A stretch of 53,377 nt of DNA from Azospirillum humicireducens (GTDB lineage: Bacteria > Pseudomonadota > Alphaproteobacteria > Azospirillales > Azospirillaceae). The first letter of the stretch is position 1. Every line of letters starts with the position of its first letter. The notes under the pieces were generated by a model. That model worked only from the letters and a program-made list of their open reading frames with translations. It searched no databases and was not told the origin of the DNA. The stretch spans positions 647,781 through 701,157 of the forward strand of contig NZ_CP028907.1 of the NCBI RefSeq assembly GCF_001639105.2, given 5' to 3'. Positions 20,133 through 28,795 of the stretch are shown in pieces. Made by a program: the position numbers and the translations under genes.

Positions 20133-21395
20133 ATGTCCGATGCCATCCTGAACCAAGCCTACGACGTGCAGCGGGTGCGGGAGGATTTCCCCATCCTCGC
20201 CCGCAGCGTCCACGCCAGGAAGGGAAAGCCCGGCAAACCGCTGGTCTATCTGGACAGCGGTGCGTCCGCCCAGAAGCCGCGTCAGGTCATCCAGGCGATG
20301 ACCCGCTTCTTGGAGGAGGATTACTCCAACATCCATCGCGGCGTTCATTTCCTGTCGCAGACCGCCACCGACCAGTTCGAGGCGGTGCGCACCAAGGTCG
20401 CGCGTTTCCTGAACGCACCGAACGACCGCTGCATCGTCTTCACCCGCAGCTCGACCGAGGCGATCAACCTCGTGGCCAGCAGCTATGGCCGGACCTTCCT
20501 GAACGAAGGCGACGAGGTCATCCTGTCGATCATGGAGCATCACGCGAACATCGTTCCGTGGCAACTGCTCCAGGCCGAGAAGAGGATCGTCATCAAGGTC
20601 GTGCCCTGCGACGAGTTCGGCGTTCTCGACATGGACGCCTACAAGGATCTGCTATCGGACCGCACGAAGCTGGTGGCGATCACCCACTGCTCCAACGTGC
20701 TGGGCACCGTCACCCCGGCGAAGACCATCGCCAAGCTGGCGCATGAGCGCGGCGTGCCCGTCCTGTTCGACGGCAGCCAGGCGGTGGTGCATGGCACGGT
20801 GGACGTGCAGGACATCGACGCCGACTTCTACGTCTTCACCGCCCACAAGCTCTATGGCCCGACCGGCCTCGGCGTGCTCTACGGCAAGTACGACCTCCTG
20901 AAGAAGATGCCCCCGTATCAGGGCGGCGGCGACATGATCGAGAGCGTCAGCTTCGAAGGCACCACCTTCAAGGCCCCGCCGTCGCGCTTCGAGGCCGGCA
21001 CCCCGCCGATCACCGAGGTCATCGGTCTGGGCGCCGCCATCGACTATGTCGAGACTCTCGGCCGCGACGCCATCGCCGCGCACGAACATGACCTGCTGCA
21101 ATACGCGACGCAGCAGCTCTCGCAGATCGACGGCCTGCGCATCGTCGGCACCGCACCCGGCAAGGGGCCGATCATCTCCTTCGCGCTGGAGGGCGTGCAC
21201 CCGCACGATGTCGGCACCATCGTCGACCAGTATGGCGTCGCCGTGCGCGTCGGCCGCCATTGCGCCGAGCCGCTGGCCGAGCGGTTCGGGGTGGGACCGA
21301 CCGTCCGCGCCTCCTTCGGCCTCTACAACACGCGGGAGGAAGCCGACGCCCTCGTCCAGTCCCTCCAGGCGGTCAAGGAGTTCTTCGGAGCATGA
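20133..21395 (+). CDS. sufS: Cysteine desulfurase SufS
   Basis: This 420-residue PLP enzyme of the group II NifS-like type takes sulfur from cysteine and loads it on the scaffold through SufU or SufE. It has the STEAINLVASSYG segment, the PLP lysine Lys239 in TAHKLYGPTGLGVLYGK, and the active-site Cys377 in RVGRHCAEPL. The N-terminal REDFPIL and VYLDSGASAQKP stretches are standard. Its stop overlaps the sufU start (ATGA). Confidence 0.97.
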   Translation: MSDAILNQAYDVQRVREDFPILARSVHARKGKPGKPLVYLDSGASAQKPRQVIQAMTRFLEEDYSNIHRGVHFLSQTATDQFEAVRTKVARFLNAPNDRCIVFTRSSTEAINLVASSYGRTFLNEGDEVILSIMEHHANIVPWQLLQAEKRIVIKVVPCDEFGVLDMDAYKDLLSDRTKLVAITHCSNVLGTVTPAKTIAKLAHERGVPVLFDGSQAVVHGTVDVQDIDADFYVFTAHKLYGPTGLGVLYGKYDLLKKMPPYQGGGDMIESVSFEGTTFKAPPSRFEAGTPPITEVIGLGAAIDYVETLGRDAIAAHEHDLLQYATQQLSQIDGLRIVGTAPGKGPIISFALEGVHPHDVGTIVDQYGVAVRVGRHCAEPLAERFGVGPTVRASFGLYNTREEADALVQSLQAVKEFFGA

Positions 21396-21859
21396 TGGAC
21401 GATCTGCGCGAGCTGTATCAGGAAGTGATCCTGGACCACGGCAAGAATCCCCGCAACTTCCGCCATCCCGACGACGCCAACCGCGAGGCGAAGGGCGAGA
21501 ATCCGATGTGCGGCGACCGCTTCATGGTCTATCTGACCCTGAAGGACGGGGTGGTCGACGACGTGGCCTTCCAGGGCCGCGGCTGCGCCATCTCCACTGC
21601 CAGCGCCTCGATGATGACGGAACTGGTGCGCGGCAAGACGGCCACGGAGGCTGAGAAGCTCTTCCACGCCTTCCATGAGCTGTGCACCCAGGACGAGCCC
21701 GACATCCCCGAGGGTGTCGACGACGAGACGATGGAAAAGCTGATGGTGATGTCCGGCGTGCGCCAGTTCCCGGTGCGGGTGAAGTGCGCGACGCTGGCCT
21801 GGCACGCCATGAACGCGGCACTCCACGGTGAGGCTTCTGCCTCCAGCGACCAGTTCTGA
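21392..21859 (+). CDS. sufU: SufU-type zinc sulfurtransferase/scaffold protein
   Basis: The 155-residue IscU-fold protein has Cys40 with Asp42 (MCGDRF), Cys65 (GRGCAIS) and Cys132 (VKCATLAW). It carries the insertion between the second and third cysteines that separates SufU from IscU. SufU partners bind zinc and accept persulfide from SufS, replacing SufE. Two ATG codons stand at 21392 and 21395; the first overlaps the sufS stop. No sufE gene is in the window, which supports the SufU role. Confidence 0.94.
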   Translation: MMDDLRELYQEVILDHGKNPRNFRHPDDANREAKGENPMCGDRFMVYLTLKDGVVDDVAFQGRGCAISTASASMMTELVRGKTATEAEKLFHAFHELCTQDEPDIPEGVDDETMEKLMVMSGVRQFPVRVKCATLAWHAMNAALHGEASASSDQF

Positions 21860-21874
21860 CGGAGGGTGATCGAA

Positions 21875-22342
21875 ATGCCCGATGAAGCCCTGACCCAGCG
21901 CCCGATGGCTCCCAATCCGGCCGAAGCCGAGGCGCAGTTGAAGGTGCAGACTGCCGCGGAGACTGCCGCGGAGACTGCCGAGGCAGGCTCCAAGGAGTTC
22001 GCCCCGATGCCCCAGCCGCCCGAGGGTTACGACCCGCGGGAGGAGATCATGGATCGCGTCGTGGCGGCCATCAAGACCTGCTACGACCCGGAAATCCCGG
22101 TCGATATCTGGGAATTGGGGCTGATCTACCGCGTGGACATGGATGGGCAGCGCAACGTCGAGATTGATATGACGCTGACCAGCCCCATGTGTCCGGTGGC
22201 CGGCGAACTGCCCGAGCAGGTCCGTCAGGCCGTGCTGGGCGTCGAGGACGTCAACGAGGTCAAGATCGAACTGGTGTGGGAACCCCCCTGGCACCAGGGC
22301 ATGATGTCCGAGGAAGCCCGTCTGCAACTGGATATGTTCTGA
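21875..22342 (+). CDS. sufT: SufT, DUF59/MIP18-family Fe-S maturation protein
   Basis: The 155-residue protein has a low-complexity Ala/Glu/Thr head (residues ~15-45) that contains a 12-bp tandem repeat. A DUF59 domain follows, with VVAAIKTCYDPEIPVDIWELGLIYRV, TLTSPMCPVAGELP and a final WEPPWHQGMMSEEARLQLDMF. The Cys of TSPMCP is the conserved family residue. SufT helps maturation of Fe-S proteins, particularly when demand is high. Start ATG 21875 has GGAGGG about nine bases upstream. Confidence 0.93.
   Translation: MPDEALTQRPMAPNPAEAEAQLKVQTAAETAAETAEAGSKEFAPMPQPPEGYDPREEIMDRVVAAIKTCYDPEIPVDIWELGLIYRVDMDGQRNVEIDMTLTSPMCPVAGELPEQVRQAVLGVEDVNEVKIELVWEPPWHQGMMSEEARLQLDMF
21949..21980. repeat. 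12-bp tandem repeat in the sufT 5' region
   Basis: GACTGCCGCGGA occurs twice exactly, followed by a partial third copy. It encodes the E-T-A-A repeat in the variable head of SufT and could change length by slippage in frame. Confidence 0.85.
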
Positions 22343-22365
22343 GCCGTATTTAGGAGACCGTCACC

Positions 22366-22710
22366 ATGGCCCGTTCCCTGCCCAAGGCGATCACGATCAC
22401 CGACGCCGCCGCGGAGCGCGTCAAGGCGCTGATGTCCAAGGCCACCGACGACATGGTCGGCCTTCGCATCGGCGTGAAGGCGCGCGGCTGTTCGGGGCTT
22501 AGCTATGACGTCCAGTATGCCAAGGAAAAGATGAAGTTCGACGAGGTGGTGGAGGACAAGGGCGTCACCATCCTGATCGACCCGGCCGCCGTCATGTTCC
22601 TGATCGGCAGCGAGATGGACTATGTCGACGACAAGTTCCAGACCGGTTTCGTCTTCAAGAACCCGAACGAGAAGGGCCGCTGCGGCTGCGGCGAGAGCTT
22701 CCACGTCTGA
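22366..22710 (+). CDS. sufA: SufA-type A-type Fe-S carrier (HesB/IscA family)
   Basis: The 114-residue carrier moves clusters from the scaffold to target apoproteins. The three ligand cysteines are Cys42 (ARGCSGLSYD) and the C-terminal Cys106 and Cys108 (RCGCGESF). It lies 23 bases after sufT on the same strand with AGGAGACC upstream, and is the last gene of the SUF operon. Confidence 0.95.
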   Translation: MARSLPKAITITDAAAERVKALMSKATDDMVGLRIGVKARGCSGLSYDVQYAKEKMKFDEVVEDKGVTILIDPAAVMFLIGSEMDYVDDKFQTGFVFKNPNEKGRCGCGESFHV

Positions 22711-22722
22711 CGTCCGGTAGCG

Positions 22723-22750
22723 CCTCCACCATCGCTTGCGGTGGTGGAGG
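22723..22750 (+). terminator. Terminator-like hairpin after the SUF operon
   Basis: CCTCCACCA and TGGTGGAGG form a 9-bp stem with CGC/GCG continuing near the loop. It lies 12 bases after the sufA stop but lacks a clear T tract. Confidence 0.65.
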
Positions 22751-22957
22751 AAATAGAGCAATCCCTGGGTGTTGCCGCCGGCCAAGACTGTAACCGTCGC
22801 GGCAGCCGGCCAAATCCATGTCGGCGAAGCCACTCGATCTGATGCGTCTGCCACATCGGCGGCATCGCGTGGTGAAACCGTTCCAGTCGGCCAACTCGGA
22901 AAAGCGATCATCGGCATGGCACAGCGTTAAGCCGATCAGCGGGTAAGCTCCCGCTGC
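22751..22957. other. Intergenic stretch between the SUF operon and the fec-like block
   Basis: This is part of the 426-base gene-free gap 22711-23136. I see no convincing gene here on either strand, no repeat, and no hairpin beyond the terminator at its left edge. The Fur-like box and promoter area follow at its right. Confidence 0.4.
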
Positions 22958-22988
22958 TTGACGCAGCAAAATAAGAATCGTTCGCATT
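22958..22988 (+). promoter_or_regulatory. Fur-like box next to a TTGACG -35 element, upstream of the sigma-factor gene
   Basis: TTGACG at 22958 is followed by AATAAGAATCGTTCGCATT (22970-22988). The latter is an imperfect inverted repeat of the form AAT-nn-GAA-nnn-TTC-nn-ATT, close to Fur sites of the AATGAGAATCGTTCTCATT kind. It agrees with the classical E. coli 19-mer at only about half of its positions. The position, about 150 bases before the sigma gene, suits iron repression. Confidence 0.55.
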
Positions 22989-23136
22989 CTAAGGACGGTG
23001 CGGCTATACCGGTGTTACCGGCATCCCAGGCAATGGCCAAGCGGGTGTCGGTTCCTTTGCATCCGGCATTCCGCGCACCCGTGACCGACATTCTCCGCCC
23101 TGCCCTGACCGATGATACCAGCATCCGGCCCGCCCG

Positions 23137-23661
23137 ATGACCGGCCCTGTCGGAAGCTGGGCGCGCAGGATCGCGGAGTTGTTCGATGCGCATCGGTTGC
23201 GGGTGGAGCGTGTCATCGCGCGGCGCACCGGCGATCCGCAGACAGCGGGCGATCTGGCGCAGGATGCCTTCCTGCGGCTGGCCCGTCTGCCCGATGGAGA
23301 CGCGGTGCAGAATCCGGCCGGTCTGCTCTATGTGGTGGCCGACCGCATCGCACTGGACCATTGCCGCGCCGCCAAGCGCCAGCGCCTTCGCGAGGTCGGG
23401 CCTCCCGGCGACGACATGCCAACTGCGGTCCCCGGCGCCGACGCTGTGGTGGAGCGGAACCAGACCATGGCCCGGCTGCGCGGCGCCATCGATGCCCTTT
23501 CACCCAAAACCCGCGAGGTGTTCCTGCTCTATCATGTCGAGGGGTTGACGTACCGTGCCATCGGTGAACGGCTCGGCATCTCCCCCCGTACGGTGGAGTA
23601 CCATCTGCGCGCGGCGCTTGAGCAATGCCGCGCCCACATGAAGCGGCGCCCGCCGCGATGA
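23137..23661 (+). CDS. FecI-like ECF sigma factor
   Basis: The 174-residue protein has sigma region 2 (TGDPQTAGDLAQDAFLRLARL, residues ~30-50, and YVVADRIALDHCRAAKRQRL) and region 4 (LSPKTREVFLLYHVEGLTYRAIGERLGISPRTVEYHLRAAL, ~123-163). The DHCRAAKRQR and HVEGLTYREIA-like signatures are those of iron-starvation sigma factors. It should transcribe the TonB-dependent receptor gene after a surface signal. A FecR-like gene follows after ~100 bases, the standard order. Confidence 0.93.
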   Translation: MTGPVGSWARRIAELFDAHRLRVERVIARRTGDPQTAGDLAQDAFLRLARLPDGDAVQNPAGLLYVVADRIALDHCRAAKRQRLREVGPPGDDMPTAVPGADAVVERNQTMARLRGAIDALSPKTREVFLLYHVEGLTYRAIGERLGISPRTVEYHLRAALEQCRAHMKRRPPR

Positions 23662-23762
23662 TCGGCAGAACCCTTTTCCCGACAGGCCAATTTCTTTGAG
23701 GGATCTGCCTCCGCAGGTCGTCTTACCAAACACGAGGCAACAGGAGCTTGCGGCAAGACGCG

Positions 23763-24788
23763 ATGAATCATCGGGATGGACAGCCGAGGGAACCGCTAGG
23801 CGCTGAGCCGGCAGACGGCGGACTGGACGAAGACCGGCTGTTCTCGGAAGCCAACGCGTGGTTCTTCCGCCTGCAGGCCGACGACGTCACCCCGGCGGAG
23901 CGCACCGCCTTCGCCCAGTGGCTGGCCCGCAGCCCCGCTCATGCCCGCGCCTGGAGCGAACTGCGCACCCTCCTGCACGACCTGGAGGAACCTGCCCGTG
24001 CGGCCCATGCCGAAGCCCGCATCGCAGCCCCCCGGCGCCCCGCCGCGATCGGTGTTCGGCGCTTCGCTGCGGCGATGGCGGTTCTGCTGGCGGTTGGCGG
24101 CCTTGGCATCTGGCGCGGACCGGCGCTCTACCAGAATGCCGTTGCCGATCAGGTGACCTCGGCCGGACAGCGGCGGACATTAATCCTGCCGGACGGCTCC
24201 ACCGCCGAAATGAATGGCAACACCGCGCTGGCGCTGGATTTTCAGGGTGGGGCGAGGCGCGTCCGGATCCTGCGTGGAGAGGCGTGGTTCCACGTCGTCC
24301 GCGATCCCGACCGTCCCTTCGTCGTCGATGGCGGCGCAGGTGCCGCCCGCGTGCTGGGCACCCAATTCAGCGTCCGGCGCGACGATGACCGCACAACGGT
24401 CACGGTCGGCGAAGGGCTGGTGGAGGTCACCGCCCACCGGCACGCAGATGATCGCGACCCTTGGCCCGACAGCGTCCGCCTGCGCCCAGGCGAGAGCGCG
24501 GAGGCCGGTCCCCATGGCCTGGCCGGACCGCGGACGGCGGATCCGACCGTCGTCTTCGCATGGCGCCAGGGGCAGATCGTCTTCCGCCAGCAGTCGCTCG
24601 CCTCGGTCATAGCCGCGCTGAACCAACAATGGCCGGGCCGTGTGGTCCTGCTGAACGACGAGGCAGCGGAGCGCGTGGTCTCCGGCGTGTTCGCGCTCGA
24701 CCGCCCCGACGCCGTGTTCGATGCGCTGGAGCGCGGTCTCGGCGTGCGCGCCACCCGCATCACCCCCTATCTGACCCTGCTCCGCTGA
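23763..24788 (+). CDS. FecR-like anti-sigma regulator
   Basis: The 341-residue inner membrane protein passes the signal from the receptor's STN domain to the sigma factor. The cytoplasmic N-terminus (ANAWFFRLQADDVTPAERTAFAQWLARSPAHARAWSEL, ~25-65) is the DUF4880 sigma-binding part. One membrane segment (FAAAMAVLLAVGGLGIW) lies at ~100-117. Next come the FecR domain (RRTLILPDGSTAEMNGNTAL onwards) and a C-terminal secretin/TonB short-domain-like region. ATG 23763 is chosen; TTG 23748 sits too close to the CAGGAG site. Confidence 0.9.
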   Translation: MNHRDGQPREPLGAEPADGGLDEDRLFSEANAWFFRLQADDVTPAERTAFAQWLARSPAHARAWSELRTLLHDLEEPARAAHAEARIAAPRRPAAIGVRRFAAAMAVLLAVGGLGIWRGPALYQNAVADQVTSAGQRRTLILPDGSTAEMNGNTALALDFQGGARRVRILRGEAWFHVVRDPDRPFVVDGGAGAARVLGTQFSVRRDDDRTTVTVGEGLVEVTAHRHADDRDPWPDSVRLRPGESAEAGPHGLAGPRTADPTVVFAWRQGQIVFRQQSLASVIAALNQQWPGRVVLLNDEAAERVVSGVFALDRPDAVFDALERGLGVRATRITPYLTLLR

Positions 24789-24796
24789 AAAAATGC

Positions 24797-24818
24797 GGGA
24801 GGATTGAAAAAACCTCCC
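24797..24818 (+). terminator. Small hairpin between FecR-like and receptor genes
   Basis: GGGAGG and CCTCCC pair over an A-rich 10-base loop just after the FecR stop. It may attenuate read-through before the separately controlled receptor gene. Confidence 0.45.
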
Positions 24819-24917
24819 AGGGATTTCCGTGCGCCCATCGTCATGTCCGGCAAGTAAGCGAATGAGACGCAGTCGCAGAAAGCGGCGTGCTCTCTCACCG
24901 GATGACAGAGGCGAGCA

Positions 24918-27419
24918 ATGGCATTGGCGAAGTTTGGGGAAAAGTTCGGAGTGACGGATGTGGCCATCGGACGCCGGGACGGCGTCAAGAGTGGCCTGCT
25001 CGGCCGCGTGTTCCTGGGGCGGCTGCTGGCGACGACGGTGCTGATCGCGCCGGGGCTTCTGCTGTCCAGCGTCCCCGCAGCGACCGCGCAAACGACATCG
25101 GCCGGCGCAGTGACCTTTGCCATCGCGCCCCAGTCGGTGGACGGGGCGCTCGCCGCCTTCTCCGCTGCCACGCGCATCCAGGTGCTGACCCCCGGTGCCG
25201 TCACCCAGGGCATCACCTCGCCCGGTGTCAGCGGATCGATGACCGCGCGCGAGGGGCTGAACCGCCTGCTGTCGGGCACAGGGCTGGCCGCTCGCTTCCT
25301 CAACAGCGAAACCGTGACGGTCGAGCGGGTGAGCGCTGGCGGCGCCGTGCAACTTGATCCGGTGCAGATCGAAGGCAACCGGGCCGCGACCGGGCCCGGC
25401 GCCCTGCCCCCGGCCTATGCCGGCGGCCAGGTGGCGCGCGGCGGGCGCATCGGCGCGCTGGGCAACCAGGACGCCATGGATGTGCCGTTCTCCGTCACCG
25501 GCTACACCGCCGAGACGATCCGAAACCAGCAGGCCGATACGATTGCGGATGTGCTTGCCAACGACCCGGCGGTGCGCAGCAGCCTCGGCTACGGCAATTT
25601 CGCGGAGAGCTTCGTCATCCGCGGCTTCCAGTTGACAGGTGAGGATCTGTCGGTCGACGGCCTCTACGGAACCGCTCCGCGCCAGATCGTCGCCACCAAC
25701 ATGTTCGAACGGGTGGAGGTGCTGAAGGGCGCCAACGCCTTCCTGAACGGGGCGGCCCCCAGTGGATCCGGCATTGGCGGCGGCGTGAATCTGGTGCCCA
25801 AGCGGGCGGAGGACGAGCCGCTGACCCGCCTGACCGCCAACTATGCCATGGACAGCCGCTTCGGCCTGTCCGCCGACGTCGGCCGGCGGTTCGGCGATGC
25901 CAAGCAGTTCGGCGTGCGCGTGAATGCCGCGGTCCGCGGCGGCGACACCGCCATCGATGACGAGGAGCGGACGCTGAGACTCGGCTCCCTCGCCCTGGAT
26001 TATCGTGGTGAACGCGCCCGCGTGACGCTCGACGTCGGCACCCAGACCCAGCGGGTGGAGCAGGGCCGCCCAGTTGTCTATTTCGGCAGCTTCGTCCCGG
26101 CGGTGCCGTCGGCTTCGCAGAACTATGCGCAGCCCTGGAGCTATTCGCAGATGCGCGACACATTCGGCCAGGTCCGCGCCGAATACGACATTCTGCCCAA
26201 CCTGACCGTCTATGGCGCCTTCGGCATGCGCAGCATGCGGGAGGATGGCGATTATGCGTCCCCCACCGTCACGCGGGTCGACGGCACCGGCACCGTCAGG
26301 CGCCTGACCGTCCCGCGCGAGGATTTCACCAGCACGGGCCAAGCCGGCATCCGGGCCGACCTGCACACCGGTCCGGTCAGGCACCAGTTGAATGCCGGCG
26401 CCTCCGCTCTGCGGACGACCAACAACAACGGCTTCGAATTCGGCACGACCACCGCCATCAACCTCTACAATATGGTCGGTTTCCCGCGCCCGGCGACGAC
26501 CTCGTCCAGCGGCATGGTCGGCGACCTGCCGAAGGTCAGCGAATCGGTTCTGCGCAGCGTCTATGCATCGGACACGCTGTCGATCCTCGAGGACCGGGTG
26601 ATGGTCACCGTCGGCCTCCGCCAGCAGAACATCCAGGTCCGCGGCTACAACCGTGCCAATGGCGCCCGAACCTCCGATTACGACCAGTCGGCGCTGACGC
26701 CGGTGGTCGGTCTGGTGGTGAAGCCGACCAAGGAACTGTCGCTCTACGCCAACCGGATCGAGGGACTGGCGCAGGGGCCGACCGCACCGTCCACGGCCGC
26801 CAATTCCGGAGAGATCTTCGAACCCTACCGCTCGGTCCAGTACGAGGTCGGCGGCAAGCTGGATTTCGGCAGCTTCGGCGGCTCGCTGTCGCTGTTCCAG
26901 ACCACCCAGCCCAGCGGCGTCACCGACGCCTTCACCCGCGTCTACAGCGTGTCCGGCGAACAGCGCAACCGCGGCATCGAGCTGATGCTGTACGGCGAGC
27001 CCATGCAGGGCGTCCGCCTGCTGGGCGGCGCCACCGTCATCGATCCGGAACTGACCGATACCGGAAGCGCCGCGACCGAGGGCAAGGATGCCGTCGGCGT
27101 GCCGCGCCACCAGTTCAACGCCAACGTCGAATGGGACCTGCCCTTCCTTCCGGCCTCCTTCCCAACCGTGACGCTGACCGGCCGCGTGATCCACACCGGG
27201 GCGCAGTATCTCAACACCGCAAACACGCTGAAGATCCCGAGTTGGACCCGCTTCGACATCGGCGCGCGGATGGTCACCGATATCCAGAACCGTCCGGTCA
27301 CCGTACGGGCGGCGGTGGAGAACGTCACCGACAGGGACTACTGGGCATCAGCTTCGGGCGGCTACCTGAGCCAGGGCAGCCCGTTGACGGCCAAGCTGTC
27401 GGTGTCGGTGGATTTCTGA
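24918..27419 (+). CDS. TonB-dependent siderophore receptor with STN signalling domain
   Basis: The 833-residue outer membrane receptor has a long signal peptide ending near ATAQ (~58) and an STN signalling domain (~65-130: FAIAPQSVDGALAAFSAATRIQVL, then GSMTAREGLNRLLSGTGL). The plug contains DVPFSVTGYTAETIRNQQADTIADVLANDPAVRSS and FVIRGFQL, with the EVLKGANAFLNGAAPSG loop. A 22-strand barrel follows, ending in TAKLSVSVDF with the terminal Phe. The plug resembles FhuE/FpvA-type siderophore receptors. The STN domain with FecI and FecR genes directly upstream makes this a surface-signalling system. The ligand is unknown. Confidence 0.95.
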   Translation: MALAKFGEKFGVTDVAIGRRDGVKSGLLGRVFLGRLLATTVLIAPGLLLSSVPAATAQTTSAGAVTFAIAPQSVDGALAAFSAATRIQVLTPGAVTQGITSPGVSGSMTAREGLNRLLSGTGLAARFLNSETVTVERVSAGGAVQLDPVQIEGNRAATGPGALPPAYAGGQVARGGRIGALGNQDAMDVPFSVTGYTAETIRNQQADTIADVLANDPAVRSSLGYGNFAESFVIRGFQLTGEDLSVDGLYGTAPRQIVATNMFERVEVLKGANAFLNGAAPSGSGIGGGVNLVPKRAEDEPLTRLTANYAMDSRFGLSADVGRRFGDAKQFGVRVNAAVRGGDTAIDDEERTLRLGSLALDYRGERARVTLDVGTQTQRVEQGRPVVYFGSFVPAVPSASQNYAQPWSYSQMRDTFGQVRAEYDILPNLTVYGAFGMRSMREDGDYASPTVTRVDGTGTVRRLTVPREDFTSTGQAGIRADLHTGPVRHQLNAGASALRTTNNNGFEFGTTTAINLYNMVGFPRPATTSSSGMVGDLPKVSESVLRSVYASDTLSILEDRVMVTVGLRQQNIQVRGYNRANGARTSDYDQSALTPVVGLVVKPTKELSLYANRIEGLAQGPTAPSTAANSGEIFEPYRSVQYEVGGKLDFGSFGGSLSLFQTTQPSGVTDAFTRVYSVSGEQRNRGIELMLYGEPMQGVRLLGGATVIDPELTDTGSAATEGKDAVGVPRHQFNANVEWDLPFLPASFPTVTLTGRVIHTGAQYLNTANTLKIPSWTRFDIGARMVTDIQNRPVTVRAAVENVTDRDYWASASGGYLSQGSPLTAKLSVSVDF

Positions 27420-27455
27420 CCGGCACAGTCCTGACGGCGCCATGGGGAGTGGCCG

Positions 27456-28604
27456 ATGACCAACCGAACCATCCGGATCTGGACGCTGATCCACAAATGG
27501 ACCAGCCTGATCTGCACAGTCTTCATGCTGCTGCTGTGCCTGACCGGCCTGCCGCTGATCTTCCACGATGAGATCGAGGCGCTGACGGAGGAGGACACCC
27601 TGCCGCAGATGCCGGCCGACACCCCGTTGAAGTCGCTGGACGACGCGGTGGCCGCGGCGCTGGCCACATATCCCGGCGAGCGTCCGCTGTTCCTCAGCTT
27701 CGACGTGGACCGGCCGGTGGTGAATGTCACGACCGGTCCGGGCGCGCGCCCGCCGGTGTCGCAGATGCACATCTCCGCCATCGACCTGCGCACCACGCGG
27801 ATCCTGGCCGACCTGAACGACGACAAGGGCTTCATGCATGTGATGCTGCGCCTGCATGTGGACATGTTCGCGGGATTGCCGGGCGAGCTGTTCCTCGGCT
27901 TCATGGGGTTCCTGCTGTTCCTCGCCACCCTGTCGGGAGTGGTGATCTACGCTCCCTTCATGCGGAAGCTGTCGTTCGGCACGGTGCGGGCCGGGCGCAG
28001 CCGGCGTCTGAAATGGCTCGACCTGCACAACATGCTGGGCATCGTCACGCTGATGTGGGTGGTGGTGGTCGGGCTGACCGGCGTCATCAACACCCTGTCG
28101 GTGCCGCTGGTCGCCTATTGGCGTGCCAACGAGCTGGCGGCGATGATCGCCCCCTATGAGGGCAAACCGGTGCCGGAACGCTTCGCCTCCGTCGACGCAG
28201 CAGTGCGCACGGCCATGGAGGCCGCCCCCGGCATGCGCCCCCAGTTCGTCGCCTTCCCCGGCGTACGCTTCTCCAGCAACCACCATTACGCGGTGTGGCT
28301 GAAGGGGGCGACACCGGCCACCAGCCGGATCCTGACGCCAGCCCTGATCGATGCCGAGACGGGAGCCTTCACCGACATGCGCTCCATGCCCTGGTACATG
28401 CTGGCGCTGCGGCTGTCGCAGCCGCTGCATTTCGGCGATTATGGCGGGCTGCCGATGAAGGTCCTCTGGGCGGTGCTGGACGTGCTGACCATCATCATTC
28501 TTGGCAGCGGCCTGTATCTGTGGATCGCCCGCCGCCGCAACACACAGGACCATGGGGTCGTCGGCCCCGGCCTGCGCACCATCGCCGGGGAGGCGGCGGA
28601 ATGA
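27456..28604 (+). CDS. PepSY-domain integral membrane protein
   Basis: The 382-residue protein has a first membrane helix (WTSLICTVFMLLLCLTGLPLIF, residues ~12-34), a periplasmic PepSY-type region, and further membrane helices near 145-170, 190-215 and 350-370. The N-terminal RIWTLIHKWTSL and the HNMLGIVTLMWVVVVGLTGVIN segment are those of the PepSY-TM family next to siderophore receptors. Some relatives reduce ferric siderophore in the periplasm or inner membrane, so a ferric reductase role is plausible but not shown. It follows the receptor after 36 bases, and its stop overlaps the next start by ATGA. Confidence 0.9.
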   Translation: MTNRTIRIWTLIHKWTSLICTVFMLLLCLTGLPLIFHDEIEALTEEDTLPQMPADTPLKSLDDAVAAALATYPGERPLFLSFDVDRPVVNVTTGPGARPPVSQMHISAIDLRTTRILADLNDDKGFMHVMLRLHVDMFAGLPGELFLGFMGFLLFLATLSGVVIYAPFMRKLSFGTVRAGRSRRLKWLDLHNMLGIVTLMWVVVVGLTGVINTLSVPLVAYWRANELAAMIAPYEGKPVPERFASVDAAVRTAMEAAPGMRPQFVAFPGVRFSSNHHYAVWLKGATPATSRILTPALIDAETGAFTDMRSMPWYMLALRLSQPLHFGDYGGLPMKVLWAVLDVLTIIILGSGLYLWIARRRNTQDHGVVGPGLRTIAGEAAE

Positions 28605-28786
28605 AGCCGCGCGCTCCCCTCCCCCTGCTGGCGATCTTCGCCGTTCCCGCCGCAATCGCGCTCGTCACCACCGCCGGGCTGGTCACAGCCCTGCTGGACG
28701 ATGGCGTGGAGGATGCCGTGTCCTGGGTAGCCCTGTCGGTCCCGGTGGTCTCTGCGGTCTGGTGCTGGCGGAAACGCGAACGCTGA
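28601..28786 (+). CDS. Small two-helix membrane protein downstream of PepSY
   Basis: The 61-residue product has two hydrophobic segments (LPLLAIFAVPAAIALVTTAGLVTALL and DAVSWVALSVPVVSAVWCW) and a basic tail WRKRER. It begins ATGA, overlapping the PepSY stop, with GGGGAGGCGG upstream, so translation is coupled. Small membrane proteins of this kind often accompany PepSY-TM genes in iron loci. Its function is unknown. Confidence 0.75.
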   Translation: MKPRAPLPLLAIFAVPAAIALVTTAGLVTALLDDGVEDAVSWVALSVPVVSAVWCWRKRER

Positions 28787-28795
28787 GGGAGGTCG

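Noticed and set aside
22655..22987. Minus-strand frame between sufA and the sigma gene
   Set aside because: No ribosome site or family similarity. It overlaps the sufA 3' end and the Fur-like promoter area.
24180..27194. 1004-residue antisense frame over the receptor and FecR-like genes
   Set aside because: Composition is typical of an antisense frame, and the sense frame is an unambiguous TonB receptor.
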